A stretch of DNA of 45,344 nucleotides, taken from NCBI GenBank assembly GCA_902492015.1, contig CABUJR010000011.1:1-45344 (forward strand), read 5' to 3'. Position 1 is the first letter of the stretch. Each line of letters opens with the position of its first letter. This stretch comes from an uncultured Eubacteriales bacterium. Lineage in GTDB: Bacteria > Bacillota > Clostridia > TANB77 > CAG-508. Position numbers and translations under genes: made by a program. Positions 33,163 through 41,197 of this stretch are shown here, one piece after another. Under the pieces are notes generated by a model, which saw only the letters and a list, made by a program, of their open reading frames with translations, was not told the origin of the DNA and did not search any database.

Positions 33163-34179
33163 ATGTCAGTAAGAGTAGCTATAAATGGTTTTGGACGTAT
33201 AGGACGTCTTGCATTTAGACAAATGTTTGGAGCAGAAGGATATGAAATTGTTGCAATCAACGATTTAACAAGTCCTAAAATGTTAGCTCACCTATTAAAA
33301 TATGATTCTGCACAAAAGAGATATGAAAAAGCAGATACAGTAGAGGCCGGAGAAGACTCTATTACTGTAGATGGAAAAACAATAAAAATATATGCTGAAA
33401 AAGATGCAGCAAATTTACCTTGGGGAGAATTAAATGTTGATGTTGTTTTAGAATGTACAGGATTCTATACATCTAAAGAAAAAGCATCAGCTCATATAAC
33501 TGCAGGAGCTAAAAAAGTTGTTATTTCTGCACCAGCTGGAAATGATTTACCAACAGTTGTATTTGGTGTAAATGAAGGAATATTAACACCAGAAGATACA
33601 GTTATATCAGCAGCTTCTTGTACAACAAACTGCTTAGCACCAATGGCTAAAGCATTAAATGATTATGCACCAATCCAATCAGGAATCATGACAACTGTAC
33701 ATGCTTATACAGGAGATCAAATGGTACTTGATGGTCCACATAGAAAAAATGATTTAAGAAGAGCTAGAGCAGCAGCTGTTAATATAGTTCCAAACTCTAC
33801 TGGAGCAGCTAAAGCAATAGGATTAGTTATTCCAGAATTAAACGGAAAATTAATTGGATCTGCACAAAGAGTTCCAGTTCCAACAGGTTCAACAACAATA
33901 TTAGTTGCAGTTGTTAAAGGAAATGATATTACAGTTGATTCAATTAATGCTGCAATGAAAGAACAATCAAGTGCATCATTTGGATATACAGAAGAACCAT
34001 TAGTTTCTTCAGATATTATAGGAATTACAAATGGATCTTTATTTGATGCAACACAAACAATGGTTACAAAAGTTGATGAAGGATTATATCAAGTTCAAGT
34101 TGTATCTTGGTATGATAATGAAAATTCATATACAAGCCAAATGGTTAGAACAATCAAATATTTTGCAGAATTAAACTAA
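33163..34179 (+). CDS. gap: Glyceraldehyde-3-phosphate dehydrogenase, type I
   Basis: A 338-residue NAD-dependent enzyme converting glyceraldehyde 3-phosphate and phosphate to 1,3-bisphosphoglycerate. The NAD-binding motif INGFGRIGR is at the N-terminus, the active-site nucleophile Cys153 lies in SAASCTTNCLAP, and HAYTGDQ, RRARAAAVNIVPNSTGAAKA and SWYDNENSYTSQM are all intact. TGGAGGAATTTATATT precedes the ATG. It heads gap-pgk-tpiA-gpmI. A terminator-like hairpin separates it from pgk, so gap may be made in excess of the downstream enzymes. Confidence 0.98.
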   Translation: MSVRVAINGFGRIGRLAFRQMFGAEGYEIVAINDLTSPKMLAHLLKYDSAQKRYEKADTVEAGEDSITVDGKTIKIYAEKDAANLPWGELNVDVVLECTGFYTSKEKASAHITAGAKKVVISAPAGNDLPTVVFGVNEGILTPEDTVISAASCTTNCLAPMAKALNDYAPIQSGIMTTVHAYTGDQMVLDGPHRKNDLRRARAAAVNIVPNSTGAAKAIGLVIPELNGKLIGSAQRVPVPTGSTTILVAVVKGNDITVDSINAAMKEQSSASFGYTEEPLVSSDIIGITNGSLFDATQTMVTKVDEGLYQVQVVSWYDNENSYTSQMVRTIKYFAELN

Positions 34180-34258
34180 TTTAGAAATAAAATGCAAAAT
34201 TAAGTTATGATATTGATTCATAATATTAATTTATAAATTTAATATATGATTATAAACA

Positions 34259-34306
34259 AAAGAGCTAGTGGTGGAGGTCGGACCTTTATTGCTAGCTTTA
34301 TTTTTT
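34259..34306 (+). terminator. Intercistronic terminator or attenuator between gap and pgk
   Basis: AGCTAG (34263-34268) pairs with CTAGCT (34292-34297), and an inner AGGT-CGG-ACCT forms a second stem; TTTATTTTTT follows. Partial read-through would let gap be expressed more strongly than pgk. Confidence 0.65.
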
Positions 34307-34326
34307 AAAAGGAAAGGAAGAACAAA

Positions 34327-35511
34327 ATGAATAAGAAAACAGTAAAAGATATTGATATAAAAGGAAAAAAAGTATTAGTTAGATGTGATTTTAATGTTCC
34401 TTATGATGAAAATAGAAAAATTACAGATAACAGAAGAATAGTAGCTGCATTACCAACTATCAAATATTTAATTGAAAATAATTGTAAAGTAATTTTATGT
34501 TCTCACTTAGGAAGACCAAAGGGAGAAGTTAAACCAGAATTTTCTTTAAATATTGTTGCAGATGAACTTTCAAGATTATTAGGAAAAGAAGTAAAACTTG
34601 CAAAAGATGTTGTAGGTGACGATGCTAAAGCTTTAGCTGCAAACTTACAAGAAGGAGAAGTAATGCTTCTTGAAAATGTTAGATATGAACCAGGAGAAGA
34701 AAAAAATGATGAAGAATTATCAAAAGCTTTTGCATCTTTAGCAGAAGTATATGTAAATGATGCTTTTGGTACAGCTCATAGAGCTCATAGTTCAACAACA
34801 GGTGTTGCAAGTTATTTACCAGCAGTTTCTGGATTTTTAATTGAAAAAGAACTAAATTTCTTAGGAACAGCACTAGAAAATCCTGAAAGACCATTTATTG
34901 CAATACTTGGCGGTAAAAAAGTTTCAGATAAAATAGGTGTTATTAAAGCATTACTTGAAAAAGTTGATGTATTAATGATAGGTGGAGCTATGGCTTATAC
35001 ATTTTTTAAATCAATGGGATATGAAGTTGGAAATTCAATTTGTGAATTAGACAAATTAGACTTAGCTAAAGAATTAATGAATGAAGCAAAAGAAAAAGGT
35101 GTTAAATTCATGTTACCAGTTGATACAAAAGTTGGAAAAGAATTTGATCCAAATACAGAAAGCAAAACAGTATCATATACTGAAATTCCAGATGGATGGG
35201 AAGGATTTGATATTGGAGAAGAAACAATTAAATTATATTCTGAAGAGTTAAAAAATGCAAAAACAGTAGTATGGAACGGACCTTTAGGATTATTCGAATT
35301 TGACCAATTTGCTATTGGAACAAACAGTATAGCTAAAACACTTGCTGATGTTGATGCAGTAAAAATAATTGGTGGTGGAGATTCTGCAGCTGCTGTTGAA
35401 AAAGCAGGACTTGCAGAAAAATTCACACATATTTCAACAGGTGGAGGAGCATCACTTGAATTCTTAGAAGGAAAGAAATTACCAGGAATTGAAGCTTTAC
35501 AAGATAAATAA
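34327..35511 (+). CDS. pgk: Phosphoglycerate kinase
   Basis: A 394-residue monomeric kinase making ATP from 1,3-bisphosphoglycerate. RCDFNVPYD, SHLGRPKG and the NDAFGTAHRAHSS segment are the phosphoglycerate site. ILGGKKVSDKI, WNGPLGLFE and KIIGGGDSAAAV mark the nucleotide half. Length and domain order are normal. AAAGGAAAGGAAGAACAAA precedes the ATG. tpiA follows 29 bases later. Confidence 0.98.
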   Translation: MNKKTVKDIDIKGKKVLVRCDFNVPYDENRKITDNRRIVAALPTIKYLIENNCKVILCSHLGRPKGEVKPEFSLNIVADELSRLLGKEVKLAKDVVGDDAKALAANLQEGEVMLLENVRYEPGEEKNDEELSKAFASLAEVYVNDAFGTAHRAHSSTTGVASYLPAVSGFLIEKELNFLGTALENPERPFIAILGGKKVSDKIGVIKALLEKVDVLMIGGAMAYTFFKSMGYEVGNSICELDKLDLAKELMNEAKEKGVKFMLPVDTKVGKEFDPNTESKTVSYTEIPDGWEGFDIGEETIKLYSEELKNAKTVVWNGPLGLFEFDQFAIGTNSIAKTLADVDAVKIIGGGDSAAAVEKAGLAEKFTHISTGGGASLEFLEGKKLPGIEALQDK

Positions 35512-35540
35512 TTTTATAAATTTGAAAAGGAGAAAATTTT

Positions 35541-36296
35541 ATGCGTAGAAAAGTAATTGCAGGAAACTGGAAAATGAATATGCTTCCAAATGAAGCTATA
35601 GAATATATTCAAGCTTTTGAGCCAATGGTTAAGGATTCAAAAGCGGAAATAATATTATGTGTTCCATATACAGATTTATTTTACTGCTTGTTAAATGCTC
35701 AAGGAACAAATATAAAAATAGGTGCACAAAATATGCACTTTGCAGAAACTGGAGCTTATACAGGAGAGGTTTCTGGAAAAATGTTGAAATCTATTGGAGT
35801 TGAATATGTAATAATTGGTCACTCTGAAAGAAGACAATATTATGGAGAAACAGATGAATCTGTAAATAAAAAAATAAAGGCAGCTTTTGAATATGAATTA
35901 AAACCAATAGTTTGTGTTGGAGAAACTCTAGAAGAAAGAGAAGCAGGAAAAACAGAAGAAATTATTACAAACCAAACTAGACTTGCTTTAGACGGATTAT
36001 CTAAAGAACAAGTAAAAAATACAATAATAGCTTACGAACCAATTTGGGCTATTGGAACAGGAAAAACAGCAACTTCAGAAGATGCAAATAATTCAATAAA
36101 AGCAATTAGAGAAGAAATAAAAAGAATTTATGGTGAAGAAGTTTCAAGTGAAATTATAATACAATATGGTGGAAGCGTAAAATCTTCAAATGCAAAAGAA
36201 TTGTTTTCAACTTCAGATATTGATGGTGGATTAGTTGGTGGAGCAAGCTTAAAACCAGAAGAATTTAGTAAAATAGTAAATTATGATGCTCAATAA
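35541..36296 (+). CDS. tpiA: Triosephosphate isomerase
   Basis: A 251-residue TIM barrel interconverting dihydroxyacetone phosphate and glyceraldehyde 3-phosphate. AGNWKMN supplies the substrate lysine, IGHSERR the catalytic histidine, and AYEPIWAIGTGKTAT the catalytic glutamate and flexible loop 6. QYGGSV and GGLVGGASL bind the phosphate. AAAAGGAGAAAATTTT precedes the ATG. Confidence 0.98.
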   Translation: MRRKVIAGNWKMNMLPNEAIEYIQAFEPMVKDSKAEIILCVPYTDLFYCLLNAQGTNIKIGAQNMHFAETGAYTGEVSGKMLKSIGVEYVIIGHSERRQYYGETDESVNKKIKAAFEYELKPIVCVGETLEEREAGKTEEIITNQTRLALDGLSKEQVKNTIIAYEPIWAIGTGKTATSEDANNSIKAIREEIKRIYGEEVSSEIIIQYGGSVKSSNAKELFSTSDIDGGLVGGASLKPEEFSKIVNYDAQ

Positions 36297-36308
36297 TTTA
36301 TTTATACT

Positions 36309-36345
36309 GTATAAAGCTTCAAGCTTTACTCTTGGAGCTTTATAC
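36309..36345 (+). promoter_or_regulatory. Intercistronic hairpin between tpiA and gpmI
   Basis: GTATAAAGCTTCAAG pairs with CTTGGAGCTTTATAC with one wobble over a 7-base loop. No U-run follows, so it is more likely an mRNA stability or processing element than a terminator. Confidence 0.5.
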
Positions 36346-36383
36346 ATCTTAAAGTTTAGAAAAGGGGATGTGTAAAAAATAAT

Positions 36384-37919
36384 ATGAGTAAAAAATTAAC
36401 AATGTTAATGATATTAGACGGATTTGGAATTAATGAAAAAACAGAAGGTAATGCAGTTAAATTAGCTAATATACCAAACTTAAATGAAATTTTAAAATCA
36501 AATCCAAATACAATTATTCATACTAGTGGTTTAGAAGTAGGACTTCCTGAAGGACAAATGGGAAATTCAGAAGTAGGACATACTAATATTGGTGCAGGAA
36601 GAATTGTATATCAAGATTTAGCTAAAATAACAAAAGCTATTGAAGATGGAGATTTCTTTAGTTTACCTGAATTTGTAAAAGCAATAGAAAATTGTAGAAA
36701 AAATAATTCAAAACTTCATATAATGGGATTATTATCTGATGGAGGTGTACATAGCCATAATCGTCATCTATATGCATTATTAGAAATGGCTAAAAGAAGA
36801 GATTTTGAAAATGTTTATGTTCATTGTTTCTTAGATGGTAGAGATACACCACCAGCTTCAGGAGAAAGCTATATTGCTGAACTTGAAGAAAAAATGAAAG
36901 AAAAAGGTATTGGTCAAATTGCGACTTTATCTGGTAGATTTTATAGTATGGATAGAGACAAAAGATGGGAAAGAGTTAGCAAAGCTTATGATGCTTTAGT
37001 TAATGGAATTGGTGAGAAATCAATATCAGCTATATCAGCTATAGAAGAATCTTATCAAAAAGAAGTTTTTGATGAATTTGTAAAACCAACAGTTATTACA
37101 AACAAAAATGGAGAGCCAATAGCAAAAATTGAAGATGGAGATTCTGTAATATTCTTTAATTTTAGACCAGATAGAGCAAGAGAGATAACAAGAAGTATTG
37201 TTGATAAAGATTTTGATGGTTTTGAAACAAAGAAAATGAACACCTATTTTGTATGTATGACACCTTATGATGAAACAATGCCTAATGTTGAAATAGCATA
37301 TAAAAAAGAAGAAATAAAAAATACATTTGGAGAATATATAAGTAGTAAAGGATTAAAACAATTAAGAATTGCTGAAACAGAAAAATATGCACATGTAACT
37401 TTCTTTTTTAATGGTGGAGAAGAAAAACAATATGAAGGAGAGGACAGAATATTAGTTCCATCACCAAAAGTAGAGACTTATGATTTAAAACCAGAAATGA
37501 GTGCCTATGAAGTTACAGATAAAGTAGTTGAAGCTATAAAATCAGAAAAGTATGATTCTATAATTTTAAATTATGCAAATCCAGATATGGTAGGTCATAC
37601 AGGAAATATAGAAGCAGCTATCAAAGCTTTAGAAGCTATAGATGGATGTGTAAGTAGAGTAGTAAAAGCTATAAATGAAGTAGGTGGAGTTTTATTAATA
37701 ACTGCTGACCATGGAAATTCAGAGCAAATGATAGATTATAAAACAGGTGAACCATATACAGCACATACAACAAATCCAGTTCCTTTAGCTATTGTTGGAA
37801 TACCAAATAATAAAAAAATAAAAGAAGGTAGATTAGCAGATTTAGCACCAACAATGTTAGATTTAATGGGACTTGAAAAACCAGTTGAAATGACAGGAGA
37901 AAGTTTGATTGAAAATTAA
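36384..37919 (+). CDS. gpmI: 2,3-bisphosphoglycerate-independent phosphoglycerate mutase
   Basis: A 511-residue manganese-dependent mutase converting 3- to 2-phosphoglycerate. MLMILDGFG holds the first metal aspartate, GQMGNSEVGH contains the phosphoserine nucleophile, and DGRDTPPASG and ITADHGNSEQM are the remaining substrate and metal sites. Length is standard. The best ribosome site (AGGGGATG) is about 14 bases from the ATG, longer than usual. Enolase, the next step, is not adjacent. Mn2+ dependence links loosely to the manganese-regulated pump elsewhere in the window. Confidence 0.97.
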   Translation: MSKKLTMLMILDGFGINEKTEGNAVKLANIPNLNEILKSNPNTIIHTSGLEVGLPEGQMGNSEVGHTNIGAGRIVYQDLAKITKAIEDGDFFSLPEFVKAIENCRKNNSKLHIMGLLSDGGVHSHNRHLYALLEMAKRRDFENVYVHCFLDGRDTPPASGESYIAELEEKMKEKGIGQIATLSGRFYSMDRDKRWERVSKAYDALVNGIGEKSISAISAIEESYQKEVFDEFVKPTVITNKNGEPIAKIEDGDSVIFFNFRPDRAREITRSIVDKDFDGFETKKMNTYFVCMTPYDETMPNVEIAYKKEEIKNTFGEYISSKGLKQLRIAETEKYAHVTFFFNGGEEKQYEGEDRILVPSPKVETYDLKPEMSAYEVTDKVVEAIKSEKYDSIILNYANPDMVGHTGNIEAAIKALEAIDGCVSRVVKAINEVGGVLLITADHGNSEQMIDYKTGEPYTAHTTNPVPLAIVGIPNNKKIKEGRLADLAPTMLDLMGLEKPVEMTGESLIEN

Positions 37920-38000
37920 TAAAAACAAAATTAAATTTTAATAGTATAAATTTTTATACAAAACTAAAAATATATTTAGATTTGTTATTAGGAGAAATTT

Positions 38001-38741
38001 ATGATAACTTTACCAGAAGAAAAAATATTATATTCAGAGATACAGAAAAAATTATTTTATATAATTCCAGAAAAATGGGAAAGCATATTTTTATATGCTT
38101 CAGTAATTGATAGACCAAAGCAAAAACCGATTGGTGAAATGTATTTTTATTATTTACCTAAAGGAATAATAAAAAAGAAATTTGTTAATGGTTATGAAAT
38201 ACCAAATATTTTTAATATTGATGAAGAGCAATATTCAAAATTAATTACAGATGTATATAATTTAGTTAAATTGCTTAGAGAACGTTTCATAAAATCAAAG
38301 AAGAAAGTTTGGAGTAATATTAATATTTCGATAGAAAATTTTCAATTTAAAATTGAATTTGATTATGAGGATTTAACCAAAATACCGTTTGATTCTTATG
38401 AACGTCATGTAATATGGAGATATAATTATTTAAAAGAAGGAATAGAGGCTCTAAGTAAAAAAGATAAAAAAATAATAGAAGACTATCAAAGATATATAAA
38501 TGTTAGTTTTACTAAAAAAAGAGATGTATATATTGAGGGGGTCTATAAACTTCCAGTAAAGAATATTATAGATTTTGAAAAAACTTTAAGCGTTGAAGAG
38601 GCAATAGCACAATCTAAATCAGAAGTGCCAAAAGAAAAAAAGAAAAAAAGTTTATTTAAGAAAAATAAAATTGAAGACATAATAGAAGAACCGGAAGAAG
38701 AAATAACTTATAATAACCAAATTTTGAATTGGAAAAAATAA
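38001..38741 (+). CDS. YezG-like (DUF600) protein with charged C-terminal extension
   Basis: A 246-residue protein. The first 145 residues have the YezG/EsaG look: YSEIQKKLFYIIPEKWESIFLYASV, GEMYFYYLPKGI, VYNLVKLLRERFIKSKKKVWSNINISIE, and YERHVIWRYNYL. In Bacillus and Staphylococcus such proteins neutralise secreted YeeF/EsaD nuclease toxins. Here no toxin or secretion gene is near, and roughly 100 extra residues end in a lysine cluster and an acidic stretch. It may be an orphan immunity protein or have been recruited for another use. TTAGGAGAAATTT precedes the ATG. Confidence 0.65.
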   Translation: MITLPEEKILYSEIQKKLFYIIPEKWESIFLYASVIDRPKQKPIGEMYFYYLPKGIIKKKFVNGYEIPNIFNIDEEQYSKLITDVYNLVKLLRERFIKSKKKVWSNINISIENFQFKIEFDYEDLTKIPFDSYERHVIWRYNYLKEGIEALSKKDKKIIEDYQRYINVSFTKKRDVYIEGVYKLPVKNIIDFEKTLSVEEAIAQSKSEVPKEKKKKSLFKKNKIEDIIEEPEEEITYNNQILNWKK

Positions 38742-38779
38742 AAAAGATGCTTACAATTTATTGTAAGCATTCTTTTTTT
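38742..38779 (+). terminator. Rho-independent terminator of the YezG-like gene
   Basis: AAAAGATGCTTACAA pairs with TTGTAAGCATTCTTTT around a 4-base loop, followed by a T-run. As at 7246-7290, the dispersed repeat begins exactly where it ends. Confidence 0.85.
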
Positions 38780-38900
38780 ATTTAGTAGGAAAGTGCTCTG
38801 CACTTCCTACTAAATAAAGGCTTACTCCCAATATTGCACACAAATTTTTTCAAAAACTTGGTAGGGCGAACAAAGAGACGTGGGCATTTTCCTAAAATTT
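38779..38900. repeat. Dispersed palindromic repeat, copy 2
   Basis: Nearly identical to 7291-7410. The long stem TTTAGTAGGA...TCCTACTAAA is unchanged, while the loop differs (TCT here, GCT in copy 1). The AAATTTTTTC/AAAAACTTG hairpin has lost one pair, and the GTGGACAT hairpin has decayed to GTGGGCAT. The remaining DNA to 39013 is AT-rich with no gene and no recognisable sigma-E promoter. Confidence 0.85.
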
Positions 38901-39013
38901 GATATTAGGACAAAAACATAGACATTTGAATAATTTTTTTTCTTCTATTAATTTGTTCTAAAAATAAATTAAATGAATATATATATGTTAAGTACAAAGG
39001 AAAAGGTGAAAAG

Positions 39014-39970
39014 ATGAAAGAGGTATTAAGATATTTTCCAGACAAAATCCAGAATATATTAAATGAAGAAATTGGAGAAAGGTATAATATTTTAGAAGAG
39101 ATTAGAGTTAGAGTTCAAAAACCGATTATTTTAAAATTTAATAATAGTGAAAAAATAGTTAGATATTTGTGTAATACAGAAGAAATTTTAAATATTTTAC
39201 AATCTATATGTGAAAATTCTATCTATACTTATCAAAAACAAATTGCAGAAGGCTTTGTCACAATACAAGGAGGACATAGAGTCGGCATATCTGGTTCTTG
39301 TGTTATTGAAAATGGAAAAGTAATAAATATTAATTATATAAACAGTTTAAATTTTAGAATTTCAAGACAAGTACTAGGAGCAGGAAAAAAAGTTTTAAAA
39401 CATATTTTAAATTTAGAAGAAAGAAATTTATATAATTCTCTAATAATTTCACCACCTGGAGCAGGAAAAACTACTTTGATAAGAGATATAGTAAGACAAG
39501 TTTCTAGTGGAATAAAAGATTATAAATTTAAAGGTTTAAATGTTGGACTAGTAGATGAAAGAGGTGAGATTGCAGCTTTGTATAAAGGTGTTCCTCAAAA
39601 TGATGTTGGTGTAAAAACAGATGTAATCGAAAATGTTTCAAAAGCTATTGGAATGAGAATGTTAATTAGGTCTATGGCACCACAAGTTATTGTAGCAGAT
39701 GAGATTGGAAATTATGAAGATGTTGAAGCAATAAATTATGCAATATGTTCAGGATGTAAAGGAATTTTTACTGCACATGGCTCAAGTTTTGATGATATAT
39801 ATTTAAATCCTGTTTTAAAAAATTTAATAAATGTAAAAATTTTTGAAGTAATAATTTTTTTAGATGTTAATAATAAAGGAGTATTAAAAGAAGTATATAA
39901 ATTAAATAAAAAAATTTCACAATATGAAAAATATAATGAAGAGGATATAGAAAATAAAGATCATTTATAA
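39014..39970 (+). CDS. spoIIIAA: Stage III sporulation protein AA
   Basis: A 318-residue cytoplasmic ATPase of the secretion-ATPase superfamily, thought to power the SpoIIIA-SpoIIQ channel between mother cell and forespore. Walker A SPPGAGKTTLIRD is followed by VGLVDERGEIAALYKGVPQNDVG and Walker B-like QVIVADEIGNYEDVEAI. The N-terminal 100 residues (EEIRVRVQKPI, GFVTIQGGHRVGISG) match the family. AAAGGTGAAAAG precedes the ATG. A 108-base gap separates it from spoIIIAB, longer than the other gaps in the operon. Confidence 0.96.
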   Translation: MKEVLRYFPDKIQNILNEEIGERYNILEEIRVRVQKPIILKFNNSEKIVRYLCNTEEILNILQSICENSIYTYQKQIAEGFVTIQGGHRVGISGSCVIENGKVININYINSLNFRISRQVLGAGKKVLKHILNLEERNLYNSLIISPPGAGKTTLIRDIVRQVSSGIKDYKFKGLNVGLVDERGEIAALYKGVPQNDVGVKTDVIENVSKAIGMRMLIRSMAPQVIVADEIGNYEDVEAINYAICSGCKGIFTAHGSSFDDIYLNPVLKNLINVKIFEVIIFLDVNNKGVLKEVYKLNKKISQYEKYNEEDIENKDHL

Positions 39971-40078
39971 AATTTAAAATTATAAAAAATTATAAATAAT
40001 TATAAATAACATTAAAAAACATATTTAAAAATTATGTGAAAAAATTAATTTCTAGAATATTTATATAAGGAATAAAAA

Positions 40079-40582
40079 ATGTTAATTTTAAAATATTTAC
40101 TTTTGGGAACTATACTATTTTCATGTTCATATATAGGAATACTGAAGGCAAAAACTTTTGAAAATAGAGTAAAAGAATTAAATAAATTTCAAAATGCTTT
40201 ACTAATGTTTAAAAGCAAGATTGAGTTTACTTATGAGCCAATAAAAAATATTTTTGAAGAAATTTCAAAAATTATTTATAAAAATGATGAAAATATATTT
40301 TTAAATTCAATTAATATAGATGGAAATATAACAATGGCATGGAACAAAGCTATAGAAAATCTAAAAAACGACTTTAACGATGAAGATAAAGAAATGATTA
40401 AAATGTTTGGTAAATTATTAGGAAAAGTGGATTTAGTAGGACAAGTAAATGAAATAGATCTTACTATGAAACTCATCGAAAAACAAATAGAAAAAGCAGA
40501 AGCAGAAAGAAATCAAAACACTAAATTATATAAAACAATGGGAATTGTTTTAGGAATGGGAATTTGTATAATTTTAATATAA
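40079..40582 (+). CDS. spoIIIAB: Stage III sporulation protein AB
   Basis: A 167-residue protein with helices at both ends (LKYLLLGTILFSCSYIGIL and MGIVLGMGICIILI) and a charged helical middle. The overall plan resembles type II secretion F-domain proteins, as in known SpoIIIAB. The ribosome site before ATG 40079 is ATAAGGAATAAAA. spoIIIAC starts 12 bases after the stop. Confidence 0.92.
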   Translation: MLILKYLLLGTILFSCSYIGILKAKTFENRVKELNKFQNALLMFKSKIEFTYEPIKNIFEEISKIIYKNDENIFLNSINIDGNITMAWNKAIENLKNDFNDEDKEMIKMFGKLLGKVDLVGQVNEIDLTMKLIEKQIEKAEAERNQNTKLYKTMGIVLGMGICIILI

Positions 40583-40593
40583 AAGGAGCTTTT

Positions 40594-40788
40594 ATGAATA
40601 TAGATTTATTATTTAAAATTGCAGGAATAGGAATTTTAATTGCTGTATTACACCAAATTTTAACTAAAGCAGGAAGAGATGATCAGGCTATGATGACAAC
40701 ACTTGCAGGAATGGTAATAGTTTTGACTATAGTGGTAAAAGAAATAAGTAATTTATTTGAAACTGTTAGGACGGTGTTTAATTTATAA
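40594..40788 (+). CDS. spoIIIAC: Stage III sporulation protein AC
   Basis: A 64-residue, two-helix membrane protein (IAGIGILIAVLHQILTKAGRDDQA, then LAGMVIVLTIVVKEISNLFETV), the standard length and sequence pattern for SpoIIIAC. AAAAGGAGCTTTT precedes ATG 40594, which rules out the longer in-frame reading that begins inside spoIIIAB. The stop codon overlaps the next start by one base. Confidence 0.95.
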   Translation: MNIDLLFKIAGIGILIAVLHQILTKAGRDDQAMMTTLAGMVIVLTIVVKEISNLFETVRTVFNL

Positions 40789-41174
40789 TGGATATTGTAA
40801 AGATTATAGGGATAGGATTTCTTACATTAATTATAACAATTATTTTAAAAGAATATAGAAAAGAATATGCAATATATGCTGTTTTAATTGGTGGAATGAT
40901 TATAATTTTTTACTCAATGGATACATTAAAATCTATAATTGGTTTTATAAATGATTTATCTACAAATAAAAGTTATAACACAGAATTTATTTCATTACTT
41001 TTGAAAATAACAGGAATATCGATTTTAACAGAATATGCAGTAAGTATTTGTAAGGATTCAGGAGAAAATTCAATAGCAAATAAAATAGATTTTGGTGGAA
41101 AAATAATTGTTATTTCTTTGTCTATACCAATTATATCAACAACTTTATCGTCTTTAACCCAGTTGTTACCTTAA
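40788..41174 (+). CDS. spoIIIAD: Stage III sporulation protein AD
   Basis: A 128-residue membrane protein with four helices. The conserved LLLKITGISILTEYAVSICKDSGENSIANKIDFGGKIIV segment identifies SpoIIIAD. Its ATG shares one base with the spoIIIAC stop (TAATG), implying coupled translation. Confidence 0.95.
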   Translation: MDIVKIIGIGFLTLIITIILKEYRKEYAIYAVLIGGMIIIFYSMDTLKSIIGFINDLSTNKSYNTEFISLLLKITGISILTEYAVSICKDSGENSIANKIDFGGKIIVISLSIPIISTTLSSLTQLLP

Positions 41175-41197
41175 AATCTAAAAAGTAAGGAAAAAAT

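Noticed and set aside
34995..35426. Open frame on the minus strand inside pgk
   Set aside because: It lies opposite a highly conserved gene, has no ribosome site, and its Ser/Phe/Asn-rich composition is typical of antisense frames in AT-rich DNA. The same applies to the other antisense frames in coding regions.
38901..39013. Search for a sigma-E promoter before spoIIIAA
   Set aside because: No convincing ATA-type -35 with CATA-type -10 at the proper spacing was found; the promoter may be diverged.
40564..40593. Longer SpoIIIAC starting inside spoIIIAB
   Set aside because: SpoIIIAC is about 64 residues in the family and AAAAGGAG precedes ATG 40594.
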